A DNA stretch of 64,000 nt from Marinomonas piezotolerans (GCF_003362755.1 NZ_QKRA01000003.1:434001-498000); one strand, 5' to 3'. Positions 37,727 through 44,825 are shown, counted from the stretch's first letter. Made by a program: numbers and translations. The notes: generated by a model not told the origin, from the letters alone.

Positions 37727-38649
37727 GCTGCTTGCTCCTGTTCAAAGTCCGCCGCAATCTCAAACCACTTCGCGAAGTGTTCGTTGAAGAACTTTCGAAC
37801 TGTCAGGGACATGAGTGCGAAGTTTGCATCAAGATCGGACATATCACCGCCTTGGGAATTGTTGAAAGCGGCTTCTTTCAGCATTTCGTCCCACTTCACC
37901 TTTTTGATGGTCAGGTCATCATTAAGAACGAATGACGCTTTGTCGCTCCATTTGAGGCCGAGCGATTTCACTTGCATGCCTTGGTCAAGGTGACGGGTAA
38001 CATCTTCTGAAAGTGGCTCAAGGTTCTTAAAACGAGCCTTGGCTTTGTCTTCGCTGTTGTCAGCTACTTCGCATTCGTCGCCCGTTTCTAAGATCGCTGG
38101 CAAGTCGTTTTTCACTAACCAGTCAGTCATGATGCCTGCAGGTGATGCTTGCGCCTGCAGGGGTACCATTGGGAATGATCCGCACATAGTTTGGAGCAGC
38201 TTGAACGCTTGCTCTGTCATGCCTGCGTTGGTGGTATTTAGCACCAGTAGGGCTGCTTTCTTATCGATGTAAAGCCAGATGTCAGAGCGCTTGGCGAAGG
38301 CTTTCGGGCGCAGCGTAAAGACAAGCTCGTCCTTGATGTCGCCTTTCTCTTTGCGACCAATCTTGCGGCCTTCTACCAGCTCGATTTCTGCGATTTTGGT
38401 GTCTAACGCCTCGCGAACGACTGCAGCAGGAAGACTCTTTTCTTCCTTGCCGAAGCGGATCAGCATGCAGTCGTTGCAGACAATGGACCAGCACTCTGAG
38501 TTGCGAACGAGTGGCAAGGTGCCAAACGTGAACCAGTCATTTGAGCCAACTTCTTTTAAAGCAAATTCAGGCAATACTGCAGTCATGGCTTCAAAGTCGA
38601 TGCTTGCAGGCTCTTTGAGCTGGAAGAATTGAAATGATTTGAAAAACAT
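37723..38649 (-). CDS. rdgC: Recombination-associated protein RdgC
   Basis: Ring-shaped non-specific DNA-binding protein that restrains RecA loading. The 308-residue protein fits the family from the start (MFFKSFQFFQL ... WFTFGTLPLVRN), through RIGRKEKGDIKDELVFTLRPKAFAKRS, to the C-terminal SLTVRKFFNEHFAKWFEIAADF. Host RdgC is chromosomal; phage-borne copies occur and may modulate recombination of phage DNA or RecA-dependent induction. Its start overlaps the previous stop by one base (TAATG). Confidence 0.88.
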   Translation of the reverse strand: MFFKSFQFFQLKEPASIDFEAMTAVLPEFALKEVGSNDWFTFGTLPLVRNSECWSIVCNDCMLIRFGKEEKSLPAAVVREALDTKIAEIELVEGRKIGRKEKGDIKDELVFTLRPKAFAKRSDIWLYIDKKAALLVLNTTNAGMTEQAFKLLQTMCGSFPMVPLQAQASPAGIMTDWLVKNDLPAILETGDECEVADNSEDKAKARFKNLEPLSEDVTRHLDQGMQVKSLGLKWSDKASFVLNDDLTIKKVKWDEMLKEAAFNNSQGGDMSDLDANFALMSLTVRKFFNEHFAKWFEIAADFEQEQAA

Positions 38650-39398
38650 TAGTATTCACTCCAGCTAGTTTCGTAATCGTGAGCGTATTCGCCTTGATCA
38701 AGTGCGATCTGGCCTTTCATTGCGTATATGTTGAACAGAATTTTTTCAAAGCCATATAGCGTTCCCACGCATAAATGTTTTCCGGACTCTTCGCCGTTAA
38801 CTCGTAGATTTAAGATTTCCCATTTCCCGGTCTTTTCATCTTCATAGAGGTGTAGTCTGTAATCACAATTACGATCAGATACCCCTTCATTTTTATCTAG
38901 GTAAACCATCATGAAGCGTCCATGGGTTCTCTCTTCGATAATTAGCGTGATTTCACCTTCTGGATCGTCATTGTATGATCTGGCTCTTTCGGTGAGTTTC
39001 TCAATAAGCCAAGACAGCGTTACTTCTTCTGGCAGCTCTGTCATGATTTCTTTTAGCTCTGCATCCACGACATCTGCTAGGCGACTGTCGTAGAAATTCT
39101 GCGCTGCCAGCTTCAAACGGTTCATAACGAAGTCATGGTAAACGGGTAAATCTTCAAGGCTTTCAATCTGCGGCATGATGGAAGCCGAAAGCTTTTCTTT
39201 TAGCGCCTTGCCAACTTCGCCGTATGAACGAAATAGATCGTCCGCAGTCTCTTCGATCAACTTATCAACTCGCTTAGTGATCGCTTGCTCTAACGCTCCA
39301 GAGGCTAGGCGCTCATGCAGGACGGCTGTAAACATATCCTGAGCAGTGTCAGTTGCCGGGTTTGTCATTGGTGTGAATTCTTGGTTTTCAGTTGTCAT
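38649..39398 (-). CDS. Acidic hypothetical phage protein upstream of rdgC
   Basis: 249 residues, acidic, no family I recognise. The middle (DKLIEETADDLFRSYGEVGKALKEKL ... SLEDLPVYHDFVMNRLKLAAQNFYDSRL) is helical and the end is beta-rich. It is tightly linked to rdgC (stop and start share one base), which suggests a common process. Confidence 0.75.
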   Translation of the reverse strand: MTTENQEFTPMTNPATDTAQDMFTAVLHERLASGALEQAITKRVDKLIEETADDLFRSYGEVGKALKEKLSASIMPQIESLEDLPVYHDFVMNRLKLAAQNFYDSRLADVVDAELKEIMTELPEEVTLSWLIEKLTERARSYNDDPEGEITLIIEERTHGRFMMVYLDKNEGVSDRNCDYRLHLYEDEKTGKWEILNLRVNGEESGKHLCVGTLYGFEKILFNIYAMKGQIALDQGEYAHDYETSWSEY

Positions 39399-39409
39399 GG
39401 TTTGTCTCC

Positions 39410-39751
39410 TTACATTCCTGCCGCTTTTTTGACGGCTTTTTCAGATGCAACGCTGTAGCTTGACGGCTTTTCTAAGAACACCAGCGTCACGGCGTTAGGG
39501 TTGTCTGTTGATTTCTCTAGGCGGATGACCAGCGGGCCGATGTTCATCGTCTCGCCATCGAGGCGGCGGCGTTTATTGCTCGTCGGTTTGCCTTCGATGA
39601 CAGAGCTGATGGCAATCGTGTTGTCATGCCCGTGTTGTGTGAAGATGCGGCTGGTCAGCGCTAGGCGGAAACGTGGGTCGTTATTTCCATCTAGAACATA
39701 CACAGCTTGATCCTGAGTAAGAGTGGTTCGGTAATGGTTCACCTTGCTCAT
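39410..39751 (-). CDS. Hypothetical phage protein
   Basis: 113 residues, beta-rich, no family recognised. I place the start at the ATG at 39751, which is preceded by GGAAGGAGACGCAGC; a longer in-frame reading would run into csrA. Its start overlaps the end of the CsrA-like gene by 4 bases. Confidence 0.72.
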   Translation of the reverse strand: MSKVNHYRTTLTQDQAVYVLDGNNDPRFRLALTSRIFTQHGHDNTIAISSVIEGKPTSNKRRRLDGETMNIGPLVIRLEKSTDNPNAVTLVFLEKPSSYSVASEKAVKKAAGM

Positions 39752-39951
39752 GCTGCGTCTCCTTCCTTTGAACTTTTCAAAATCTCGTCTCGGATGATGC
39801 TGGTGTTGTGCGGTGCTGCGATGCGCAGGCGCGCACGCGAATGTGTGCATGACAATGTGGTGACGTGCACGATGGTTTCTGTATCAGAGGGCGGTACCTT
39901 GATGGTGATGCCTTCATCTTTTGTGCGACTGAGGATCAATCCGCTGTGCAT
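39748..39951 (-). CDS. CsrA-like translational regulator, phage-encoded
   Basis: 67 residues that follow the CsrA/RsmA pattern: LILSRTKDEGITIKVPP at the start, a mid beta strand, then RLRIAAPHNTSIIRDEIL. This matches the strand order and the conserved R/RIxAP...V/I-RxEI residues of CsrA, which binds GGA motifs in mRNA leaders. I place the start at 39951, where the ribosome site GGAGA overlaps the stop of the upstream LuxR-type gene. The middle is longer and more diverged than host CsrA, so target specificity may differ. Confidence 0.72.
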   Translation of the reverse strand: MHSGLILSRTKDEGITIKVPPSDTETIVHVTTLSCTHSRARLRIAAPHNTSIIRDEILKSSKEGDAA

Positions 39952-39961
39952 TACTTTTCTC

Positions 39962-40408
39962 CTATCCAATGATGAAGTCGGTTAGTTCACGGCGGTTACC
40001 GCGAACCTTAACCGTGCGAGCGGCACGGGTTGTGTGATGTCGTGCTAGATCAAGGTCTGCGTCGAATGTAAAAGGTGTATCGAGCGCAGTTGTTGTCATG
40101 GCAGCTAGCACCATGGCGATCGCTGTCGCTCTTCGGTACGCGGTCTTGATTTGGACTGGCTCGACACAAAACAGGATGTCGCCAAGCGCAATGGCCTTTG
40201 CAACAGCTTCAGTTAAGTTGCTGGCGTCGTAGTGCTTGCGAGCTTTGTCTTGATGGAAATGAATGGTTGGAACAGATCTACAAACAGTGTTGGCAATCTG
40301 CTTAGAGCGAAGCCCCTGAGCAGTCATTGCCAATATCTCAAGTGCATGAGCGCTTAGCTCTGATGTGTGGCTGGAAGGGTAAAAACTTATTTGTTTTGCG
40401 TCTTGCAT
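39962..40408 (-). CDS. LuxR-type helix-turn-helix protein
   Basis: 148 residues with a GerE/LuxR HTH at about residues 15-75 (ELSAHALEILAMTAQGLRSKQIANTVCRSVPTIHFHQDKARKHY ... NLTEAVAKAIALGDI), with no autoinducer or receiver domain. It is first in the leftward operon, just after a strong promoter with overlapping operators. A role as activator or switch of phage accessory genes is inferred. Confidence 0.82.
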   Translation of the reverse strand: MQDAKQISFYPSSHTSELSAHALEILAMTAQGLRSKQIANTVCRSVPTIHFHQDKARKHYDASNLTEAVAKAIALGDILFCVEPVQIKTAYRRATAIAMVLAAMTTTALDTPFTFDADLDLARHHTTRAARTVKVRGNRRELTDFIIG

Positions 40409-40424
40409 GATTCGGCCTCTTGCC

Positions 40425-40481
40425 TATATTTCGATCTGTTGACTGAAATATAGTACAAGATATTGTTAAGCGTCAACAATG
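40425..40481 (-). promoter_or_regulatory. Promoter and operators of the leftward operon
   Basis: On the minus strand a sigma70 promoter reads TTGACG (40472-40477), 18 bases, TATATT (40448-40453). Two inverted repeats overlap it: CTATATTTC-N12-GAAATATAG (40425-40454) covers the -10 and start site, and ATTGTT-N7-AACAAT (40463-40481) covers the -35. This is a repressible phage promoter driving 12 genes from the LuxR-type gene to the excisionase candidate. The repressor is not known; the two adjacent HTH proteins are candidates. Confidence 0.65.
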
Positions 40482-40506
40482 AATATAAAATAAAGATAAA
40501 CAAATA

Positions 40507-40526
40507 TACTGTATGTGTGTACAGTA
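40507..40526. promoter_or_regulatory. LexA (SOS) box candidate
   Basis: TACTGTATGTGTGTACAGTA matches the gammaproteobacterial LexA consensus CTGT-N8-ACAG perfectly in the half-sites and at the flanking TA bases. It is embedded in a 15-bp perfect inverted repeat (40499-40534) that overlaps the 3' end of the Xre-type gene. It lies about 30 bases upstream of the -35 of the leftward operon. Binding by host LexA is inferred. Confidence 0.6.
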
Positions 40527-40533
40527 TATTTGT

Positions 40534-40848
40534 TTAGTTGTTATCGATGAGCTTTGTTAGGCTTGAGATGAGATTGACGGCGTGATCCCGTCGCTGTGAG
40601 GGAATTTTGTTAAGGGTGATTTCTAGTTGCTTTAATGCTTCTTGTATTGTGAGTGGTCCGCCGCATAGCTCGCCAGAACATAGATCTAGTGCTAGCTCTA
40701 CGTTTTGTAGTGTGTGTTTGCTTGGACGATTTCGACCGATCTCCCACGCCTTTACGGTATGCTCAGATCGCTTGACCTTTTCGGCTAACTCTTTCCTTGA
40801 TAGTCCACGGGCTTTCCTTGCAGCTTCTATCTTTAGGGCTAGATTCAT
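40534..40848 (-). CDS. Xre-family HTH regulator
   Basis: 104 residues with a classic lambda-repressor-like HTH at about residues 4-56 (IEAARKARGLSRKELAEKVKRSEHTVKAWEIGRNRPSKHTLQNVELAL) and a short helical tail. Candidate Cro-like or immunity regulator. Its 3' end overlaps the 15-bp inverted repeat with the LexA box. It is divergent from the small gene at 41057 across a gap rich in inverted repeats. Confidence 0.83.
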   Translation of the reverse strand: MNLALKIEAARKARGLSRKELAEKVKRSEHTVKAWEIGRNRPSKHTLQNVELALDLCSGELCGGPLTIQEALKQLEITLNKIPSQRRDHAVNLISSLTKLIDNN

Positions 40849-41056
40849 ATGCTGCTTTTATGATTTGCGTCAGGGGAAAAATATATTGAAATCAACGGAA
40901 TGTAGCTGTTTATCATTCGTAAAAAAATGCAATGGAGAGTTTATTTTTCTATTGCTCTCCATATGGGTAGAGTTTACCCAATATTGGATAGACATAGTCC
41001 CTTGGGCTTGTAACAACGTTGTGAAACGCCGTTAATATGCGGGCTGGAGCTGTAAT
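40849..41056. promoter_or_regulatory. Divergent control region with inverted repeats
   Basis: Contains ATGGAGAG-N15-CTCTCCAT (40932-40962), GGGTA-N5-TACCC (40965-40979) and a 10-base palindrome ACAACGTTGT near 41011. These are candidate operators between the Xre gene and the rightward small gene. No coding region is seen. Confidence 0.5.
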
Positions 41057-41236
41057 ATGGAAGACATGGATTTGAAGCTGCAAAGGGAACAATTAGTCGA
41101 AAAACTAAAGATTGCTCAAGAACAAGGCGATCGAGGGATGGTTGCGTACTATCGAATTCAGATCAAACTTATTGAGCAGGAAATTATATGTGAAGAGCAG
41201 GGGGCTCATAGTGGTCTACTACTACAGCGTAATTAA
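41057..41236 (+). CDS. Small helical hypothetical protein
   Basis: 59 residues (MEDMDLKLQREQLVEKLKIA ... IKLIEQEIICEEQ), strongly helical, amphipathic. It has GGAG upstream and overlaps the start of the DUF3037 gene, suggesting a two-gene unit. Too short for family assignment. Confidence 0.55.
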   Translation: MEDMDLKLQREQLVEKLKIAQEQGDRGMVAYYRIQIKLIEQEIICEEQGAHSGLLLQRN

Positions 41237-41561
41237 GTGCACTCCCTGCCGTAAGAGGTGTGAAACAATCAATATAGGGTTAGTGGTTTTCGATCAAGGA
41301 GATCTTCAAGTGCATTTGGATACTAATACCAGTAAATTCTTGGCGTTAGAAAATGACCTTATACGTGATGAGCTGGGTGATCTTTATGAGAGATGGAGCT
41401 TCTTCACTAGTCATCACAGTTCACCTAAAGAAAAACATGCCGCTATAACTAGCCCTGAGCGCATTGGAGTTTGGTGTGGCGGTCTTGGCTTTTTTACTGT
41501 TGAAGGTGCAGATGAGCTTGATCGCAAGATACAGGATTTAATGTTTACACTTGTAGCTTAA
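41211..41561 (+). CDS. DUF3037-like protein
   Basis: About 116 residues from a GTG at 41211, preceded by AGGGGG; longer in-frame starts overlap the small upstream gene. The core YYSVIKCTPCRKRCETINIGLVVFD matches DUF3037, a family often paired with HipA-like kinases. No hipA-like gene is adjacent, so the usual partner is missing. It ends by a 4-base overlap with the converging repressor gene. Confidence 0.6.
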   Translation: MVYYYSVIKCTPCRKRCETINIGLVVFDQGDLQVHLDTNTSKFLALENDLIRDELGDLYERWSFFTSHHSSPKEKHAAITSPERIGVWCGGLGFFTVEGADELDRKIQDLMFTLVA

Positions 41562-42301
41562 TCATCCGCCAGCTTTAAATGCATCATCAATTGTTCATAG
41601 ACACGCGAGAAATCCACAGCATCATCTTGCGGGGTTCTACCTTCCTTCATGGCGATGCGCGCATTGTAAAGCTGGCAAATGCCAATAATGCTTGCATAAA
41701 GCTCCTGAGAGTGCATTTTTCGGCCGTCCGCTTCAACAGATGCTACCAGTTCTTTTGCTGTTCTTAGTATTAAGTCGCTATCGATCTGTGATGTTTCAGG
41801 GGCTTTATTGGGTTCTTTATCTAGGAAGCCATCAGGTAAGGATAGGGCGTATTCAATTTGTCGGGCAGCTTGGCTGCTGATACGCTTTTTCCCATTTAGA
41901 GCATAGCTTAGCCAGCTTGGGCTAAAGCCCAGCCTGTCGGCGACAGCGTTGCGAGAGATTTTGTCGTTGTATTCGATAGCTGCCACTTGGCGTTCCAGTG
42001 CCTTTCTTCGCCATTGATACACCCACGCGTTTTCAAACTCGTGCTGGCTCATTCCCGCAATGCGCATAGCCTCATCTATGGTAACGCCCAGGAAATCACA
42101 AATCGCTTTAACTTCATGAAAGAGAAATGGTGTCTGGCCTAGTAGTCGTCGATTTAGCTGGTCCATGGATAGCTTGAGGTGGTCCTTGATATCGGACCTA
42201 TCAAATCGAGAAGCGTCGATTAGCCGCTTGATGGCTTCAGCAGTTTGTTTGACAACATCGTCTTTCTCAGAGGTATCAAGGGTTTTGCTGTCGACGGTCA
42301 T
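41558..42301 (-). CDS. Phage regulator with two HTH modules
   Basis: 247 residues. An N-terminal helical/HTH module (DIKDHLKLSMDQLNRRLLG ... VKAICDFLGVTIDEAMRIAG) and a second lambda-type HTH near residue 110 (ISRNAVADRLGFSPSWLSYALNGKKRISSQAARQIEYALSL) precede a helical C-terminus. There is no LexA-like S24 peptidase domain, so it would not be cleaved by RecA in the CI manner. Position opposite the rightward early operon makes it the best repressor candidate. Confidence 0.72.
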   Translation of the reverse strand: MTVDSKTLDTSEKDDVVKQTAEAIKRLIDASRFDRSDIKDHLKLSMDQLNRRLLGQTPFLFHEVKAICDFLGVTIDEAMRIAGMSQHEFENAWVYQWRRKALERQVAAIEYNDKISRNAVADRLGFSPSWLSYALNGKKRISSQAARQIEYALSLPDGFLDKEPNKAPETSQIDSDLILRTAKELVASVEADGRKMHSQELYASIIGICQLYNARIAMKEGRTPQDDAVDFSRVYEQLMMHLKLADD

Positions 42302-42337
42302 TATTGAGTCTCTATGTTGATTTCTGTGTCTAGCTAA

Positions 42338-42598
42338 AGCGGATTGAGATCCGCTAGTTATGGTACTTATTGGAGAAATGAAATAAGTGCATTAATTCTA
42401 TTACTTAATTTTCCGAAATAACACGATATACGCCTTTTTTAGAAAATTGAGAGCGTCCTTTTAGAGGCTCTGGTGATTGTGCTGATCATATAAAAATGAA
42501 CGGTTTTATTTTTTATTGATTTTGTTGACCGTTTTGGTGGACTGAGTGGCTTAATATGGTCTATTATCGTTTTTGCTGCCACTATGAAGTTTCATAGT
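42338..42598. promoter_or_regulatory. Early control region with palindromic operators
   Basis: Three inverted repeats lie between the repressor gene and the rightward leader: AGCGGAT-TGAG-ATCCGCT (42338-42355), ACTTATT-N10-AATAAGT (42365-42388) and the 18-base palindrome ACTATGAA-GT-TTCATAGT (42581-42598). The last is joined by an overlapping GTTTCA ... TGAAAC pair and sits just after a TATTAT at 42562-42567, where a repressor would block a rightward promoter. The rest of the 540-base gap upstream of the small gene has no other gene. Confidence 0.55.
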
Positions 42599-42649
42599 TT
42601 TGTATGTGAAACGTAAAAATTTGTGGCAATCAACCATCGTTAGATGGCT

Positions 42650-42827
42650 CTTAGTCGGCACGCTGTGAAGCGCCCGAGCAGAGTAAAGGGGATGTCCTTG
42701 TGAACCTACTGCGCCCATCTGGGTTTAGTCTATTGAATAGTCGTTGCAGTAGTGGAACGACTGACCCGCATTCAGGTGTTACCCTTTTTGTGAACGACTG
42801 ACATTGCGCCCCTCCGGGGGCTTTTTT
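42650..42827 (+). ncRNA. Candidate C4-type antisense immunity RNA
   Basis: Structured leader ending in a strong terminator (GCCCC-TCCG-GGGGC, 42808-42821, then TTTTTT). AGTAAAGG (42682-42689) and ACTGCGCCCATC (42708-42719) are complementary, in the correct antisense order, to CCTTTTACT (43170-43178) and GATGGGCCAGT (43156-43166) inside the downstream Icd-like leader ORF, each with a single-base bulge. A hairpin AGTCGTT/AACGACT (42739-42762) is also present. This matches the P1 C4-icd-ant scheme, where C4 RNA silences a leader ORF. Exact ends are uncertain. Confidence 0.6.
42808..42827 (+). terminator. Intrinsic terminator of the leader RNA
   Basis: GCCCC-TCCG-GGGGC followed by six Ts. It would release the short leader RNA unless antiterminated. 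Confidence 0.85.
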
Positions 42828-42843
42828 AGCAAAGCGCGAATTC

Positions 42844-42948
42844 ATGGATTGGGATGACCCTGAACTTTGTAGTCTCGTTGAGAAGATCAACGAGCGATTC
42901 GGACAACTGAGAGATAACATCGAAAGGCAAGACGCCGATCATAAGTAA
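42844..42948 (+). CDS. Possible 34-residue leader peptide
   Basis: MDWDDPELCSLVEKINERF then a polar tail ending in TAA at 42948. It starts 17 bases after the leader terminator and lacks a strong ribosome site. It may be a real small phage protein or chance. Confidence 0.35.
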   Translation: MDWDDPELCSLVEKINERFGQLRDNIERQDADHK

Positions 42949-42995
42949 GACGCTGACGAATCGATGTATCTGTAATTTTTGACAGGTACAGAGCT

Positions 42996-43565
42996 ATGAG
43001 TAATAATTTGCCCGTTGCTGCAAAATCGGCAACCTGGATTACCACCCAGTTTTTAAGAGGAGAGCAGACACACCGCTCCGAGCGGTTTTTTTGTGTCTGT
43101 TGTATGCCTGTACCTACCATTTATGGTCGGGTTCTTGGCTATGGAGCCGTCTTCGGATGGGCCAGTTCTCCTTTTACTGGTTGTGGTAACTCCTACGCTT
43201 TGAATCCGGCCACCCTAATTTCGAAATTACCACTTCGATTGGGTGGCTCCAAAATTAAAAGGAGACCACTCATGGCACAATTACGCCTATTGGTTGACGA
43301 TCGTTTGAGTTCTTATGCTCAGGCTGTTCGCGACACCATTCAACTTTACGTTCCTATCTTTGGCGATTCGCCACGCTTCTTGCTCGATGAGCAGGAGCTT
43401 TCTGAACTATCTCAACTTCCAATCGAAAAAGTACGTTTAGCCATCGCTGAGTTACAGCGCGAAGGCTGGATCGCGCCGTTTTTTAATGGCCGCAAATCCA
43501 AGAGCCACGTCTACGCCTGCCAGAACCCAAGCTTCAAAGGTACAGCTATGGAGGTGTGGGCATGA
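42996..43565 (+). CDS. Icd-like leader ORF, in frame with the winged-helix gene
   Basis: A 92-codon extension upstream of, and in the same frame as, the gene at 43272. The middle (RSERFFCVCCMPVPTIYGRV ... GWASSPFTGCGNS) resembles the Icd/Ash-type leader ORFs of P1- and P4-like phages, where icd overlaps ant in frame. It spans the C4 target sites and a terminator hairpin. Translation may start at the ATG at 42996. Whether the long form is made as a separate product is unknown. Confidence 0.5.
   Translation: MSNNLPVAAKSATWITTQFLRGEQTHRSERFFCVCCMPVPTIYGRVLGYGAVFGWASSPFTGCGNSYALNPATLISKLPLRLGGSKIKRRPLMAQLRLLVDDRLSSYAQAVRDTIQLYVPIFGDSPRFLLDEQELSELSQLPIEKVRLAIAELQREGWIAPFFNGRKSKSHVYACQNPSFKGTAMEVWA
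43065..43099 (+). terminator. Terminator hairpin inside the Icd-like ORF
   Basis: CCGCT-CCG-AGCGG (43073-43085) followed by seven Ts, and flanked by CAGACACA (43065-43072) and TGTGTCTG (43092-43099), which can pair to extend the stem. It would stop transcripts early unless ribosomes or antitermination prevent it, as expected for a C4-icd type control unit. Confidence 0.75.
43209..43247 (+). promoter_or_regulatory. Leader hairpin just before the winged-helix gene
   Basis: GCCACCC (43209-43215) pairs with GGGTGGC (43241-43247), extended by AAT/ATT, 24 bases before the ATG at 43272. It could hide or expose the ribosome site AAAAGGAG. Regulatory role is inferred. Confidence 0.5.
43272..43565 (+). 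CDS. Winged-helix phage protein, first gene of rightward early operon
   Basis: 97 residues from the ATG at 43272, preceded by AAAAGGAG. The middle (LLDEQELSELSQLPIEKVRLAIAELQREGWIAPFFNGRKSK) is a winged-helix fold. In the P1 C4 system the corresponding position is held by an antirepressor; this protein is much shorter and may be a DNA-binding regulator instead. Its stop overlaps the next start (ATGA). Confidence 0.7.
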   Translation: MAQLRLLVDDRLSSYAQAVRDTIQLYVPIFGDSPRFLLDEQELSELSQLPIEKVRLAIAELQREGWIAPFFNGRKSKSHVYACQNPSFKGTAMEVWA

Positions 43566-43855
43566 GTTATACCAATTTTCACGCAACCACTTGGACTTGC
43601 CAAAATTCTGGCATCAAGATCCAAGTAACAAAAATTTATCCTGATAACTCTATGGCCTTTGCTGTTAGAAACGAGACAGGCAGTTGTTGCCTTGATAACC
43701 ATACCTCCCTAGCCATGTGGGCGGAGCCAATGCCATCTAATCGATCAGATGAATGGCTTTCCAAACATCGATTTTATGGCTTTGAAGATGCTTTAAAAGC
43801 GGCTGATAAGTTTGTTTCCAATAACCTCCAGTATGTTTATGGGGGTGAGTCATGA
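43562..43855 (+). CDS. Hypothetical early phage protein
   Basis: 97 residues, no family recognised; several Cys and Trp residues in the N-terminal half. Start at 43562 overlaps the preceding stop, and its own stop overlaps the start of the PAPS-reductase-like gene, so three genes are translationally coupled. Confidence 0.7.
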   Translation: MSYTNFHATTWTCQNSGIKIQVTKIYPDNSMAFAVRNETGSCCLDNHTSLAMWAEPMPSNRSDEWLSKHRFYGFEDALKAADKFVSNNLQYVYGGES

Positions 43856-44814
43856 GTGAAGTAAACGTTATTTCCATAAGCGGTGGTAAAGACTCCACCG
43901 CTCTTTCTTTGCTTTCTATAGACCGTGATGTACCAAACAGAATTTATGTTTTCGCAGATACTGGTAATGAGCACTCGATAACCTATGAGTACCTAGACTA
44001 TCTAGAAGAAACGCTAGGTATTGAAATCATTCGTGTTAAAGCTGATTTCACTAAGCAAATATTACGCAAGAGAAACACTGTTAAAACAAAATGGCGTAAA
44101 GAGGGGATATCTCTGCGGGTTATCGCAAGAGTGCTTACTCTTCTTAAGCCTACTGGAAACCCGTTCCTAGATTTATGTATCTGGAAAGGGCGATTCCCAT
44201 CTATGAAGGCCCGGTTCTGCACTGAGTTTCTTAAAGAGAAAGTCATAGAAGAACAAGTTATCGAGCCATTGATTGGTAAATACAGCACGATTATTAGTTG
44301 GCAGGGGCAGAGAGCTGATGAATCTGCCAGTCGTGCCAAATTACCAGAAATGAGCGCTGTTTTTGGGGATATGGAGACCATGAAGGGAATCTTTAATTAC
44401 CGTCCGATCCTGAAATGGACTGCTGAGGAAGTTTTTGCATTCCATAAGAAGCATGGAATCAGGTGGAACCCATTATATGAGAAAGGCATGTCCCGCGTTG
44501 GGTGTATGCCATGCGTGAACGGTAACAAGGGGGAGCTAAAAAAAATCGCTGAGCAGTTTCCAGAAGTTGTAGAGCGTATACGCCAATGGGAAGAGATCGT
44601 TTCACAGACATCTAAGCGAGAGTCAGCGACATTTTTCCCAGCTGTCAATGACCCAACCGTCAAAACAGATGACAAGATCTTTTTCCGAACTCACGGCATC
44701 AATCGAATGATTGATTGGGCGAAAACATCGCGAGGGGGCCGACAGCATGACTTCCTAAATCAAGAACCTACTGATGCCCAAGTGTGTCAGTCTGTTTACG
44801 CGATATGCGAATAG
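43852..44814 (+). CDS. PAPS reductase-fold ATP-pyrophosphatase, phage type
   Basis: A 320-residue PP-loop enzyme. The ATP-binding SGGKDS is at residues 10-15, followed by YVFADTGNEHSITYEYL, and QGQRADES at 151-158. Four cysteines (109, 123 in RFCTEF, 218 and 221 in VGCMPC) could hold an Fe-S cluster, as in DndC and tRNA-thiolating relatives. Family chemistry is adenylation with sulfur or reduction transfer. It is directly upstream of a DNA cytosine methyltransferase, so a role in nucleic-acid modification is inferred; no dndBDE genes are present. Confidence 0.8.
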   Translation: MSEVNVISISGGKDSTALSLLSIDRDVPNRIYVFADTGNEHSITYEYLDYLEETLGIEIIRVKADFTKQILRKRNTVKTKWRKEGISLRVIARVLTLLKPTGNPFLDLCIWKGRFPSMKARFCTEFLKEKVIEEQVIEPLIGKYSTIISWQGQRADESASRAKLPEMSAVFGDMETMKGIFNYRPILKWTAEEVFAFHKKHGIRWNPLYEKGMSRVGCMPCVNGNKGELKKIAEQFPEVVERIRQWEEIVSQTSKRESATFFPAVNDPTVKTDDKIFFRTHGINRMIDWAKTSRGGRQHDFLNQEPTDAQVCQSVYAICE

Positions 44815-44825
44815 GGGGGTGAGGT

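Noticed and set aside
40534-41561. Toxin-antitoxin pair of the Xre gene with the small rightward genes
   Set aside because: The genes are divergent and separated by a 200-base operator region; none resembles a known toxin.
41558-42301. CI-like repressor cleavable by RecA
   Set aside because: No S24/LexA-type peptidase domain is present; the C-terminal half is helical without the Ser-Lys motif.
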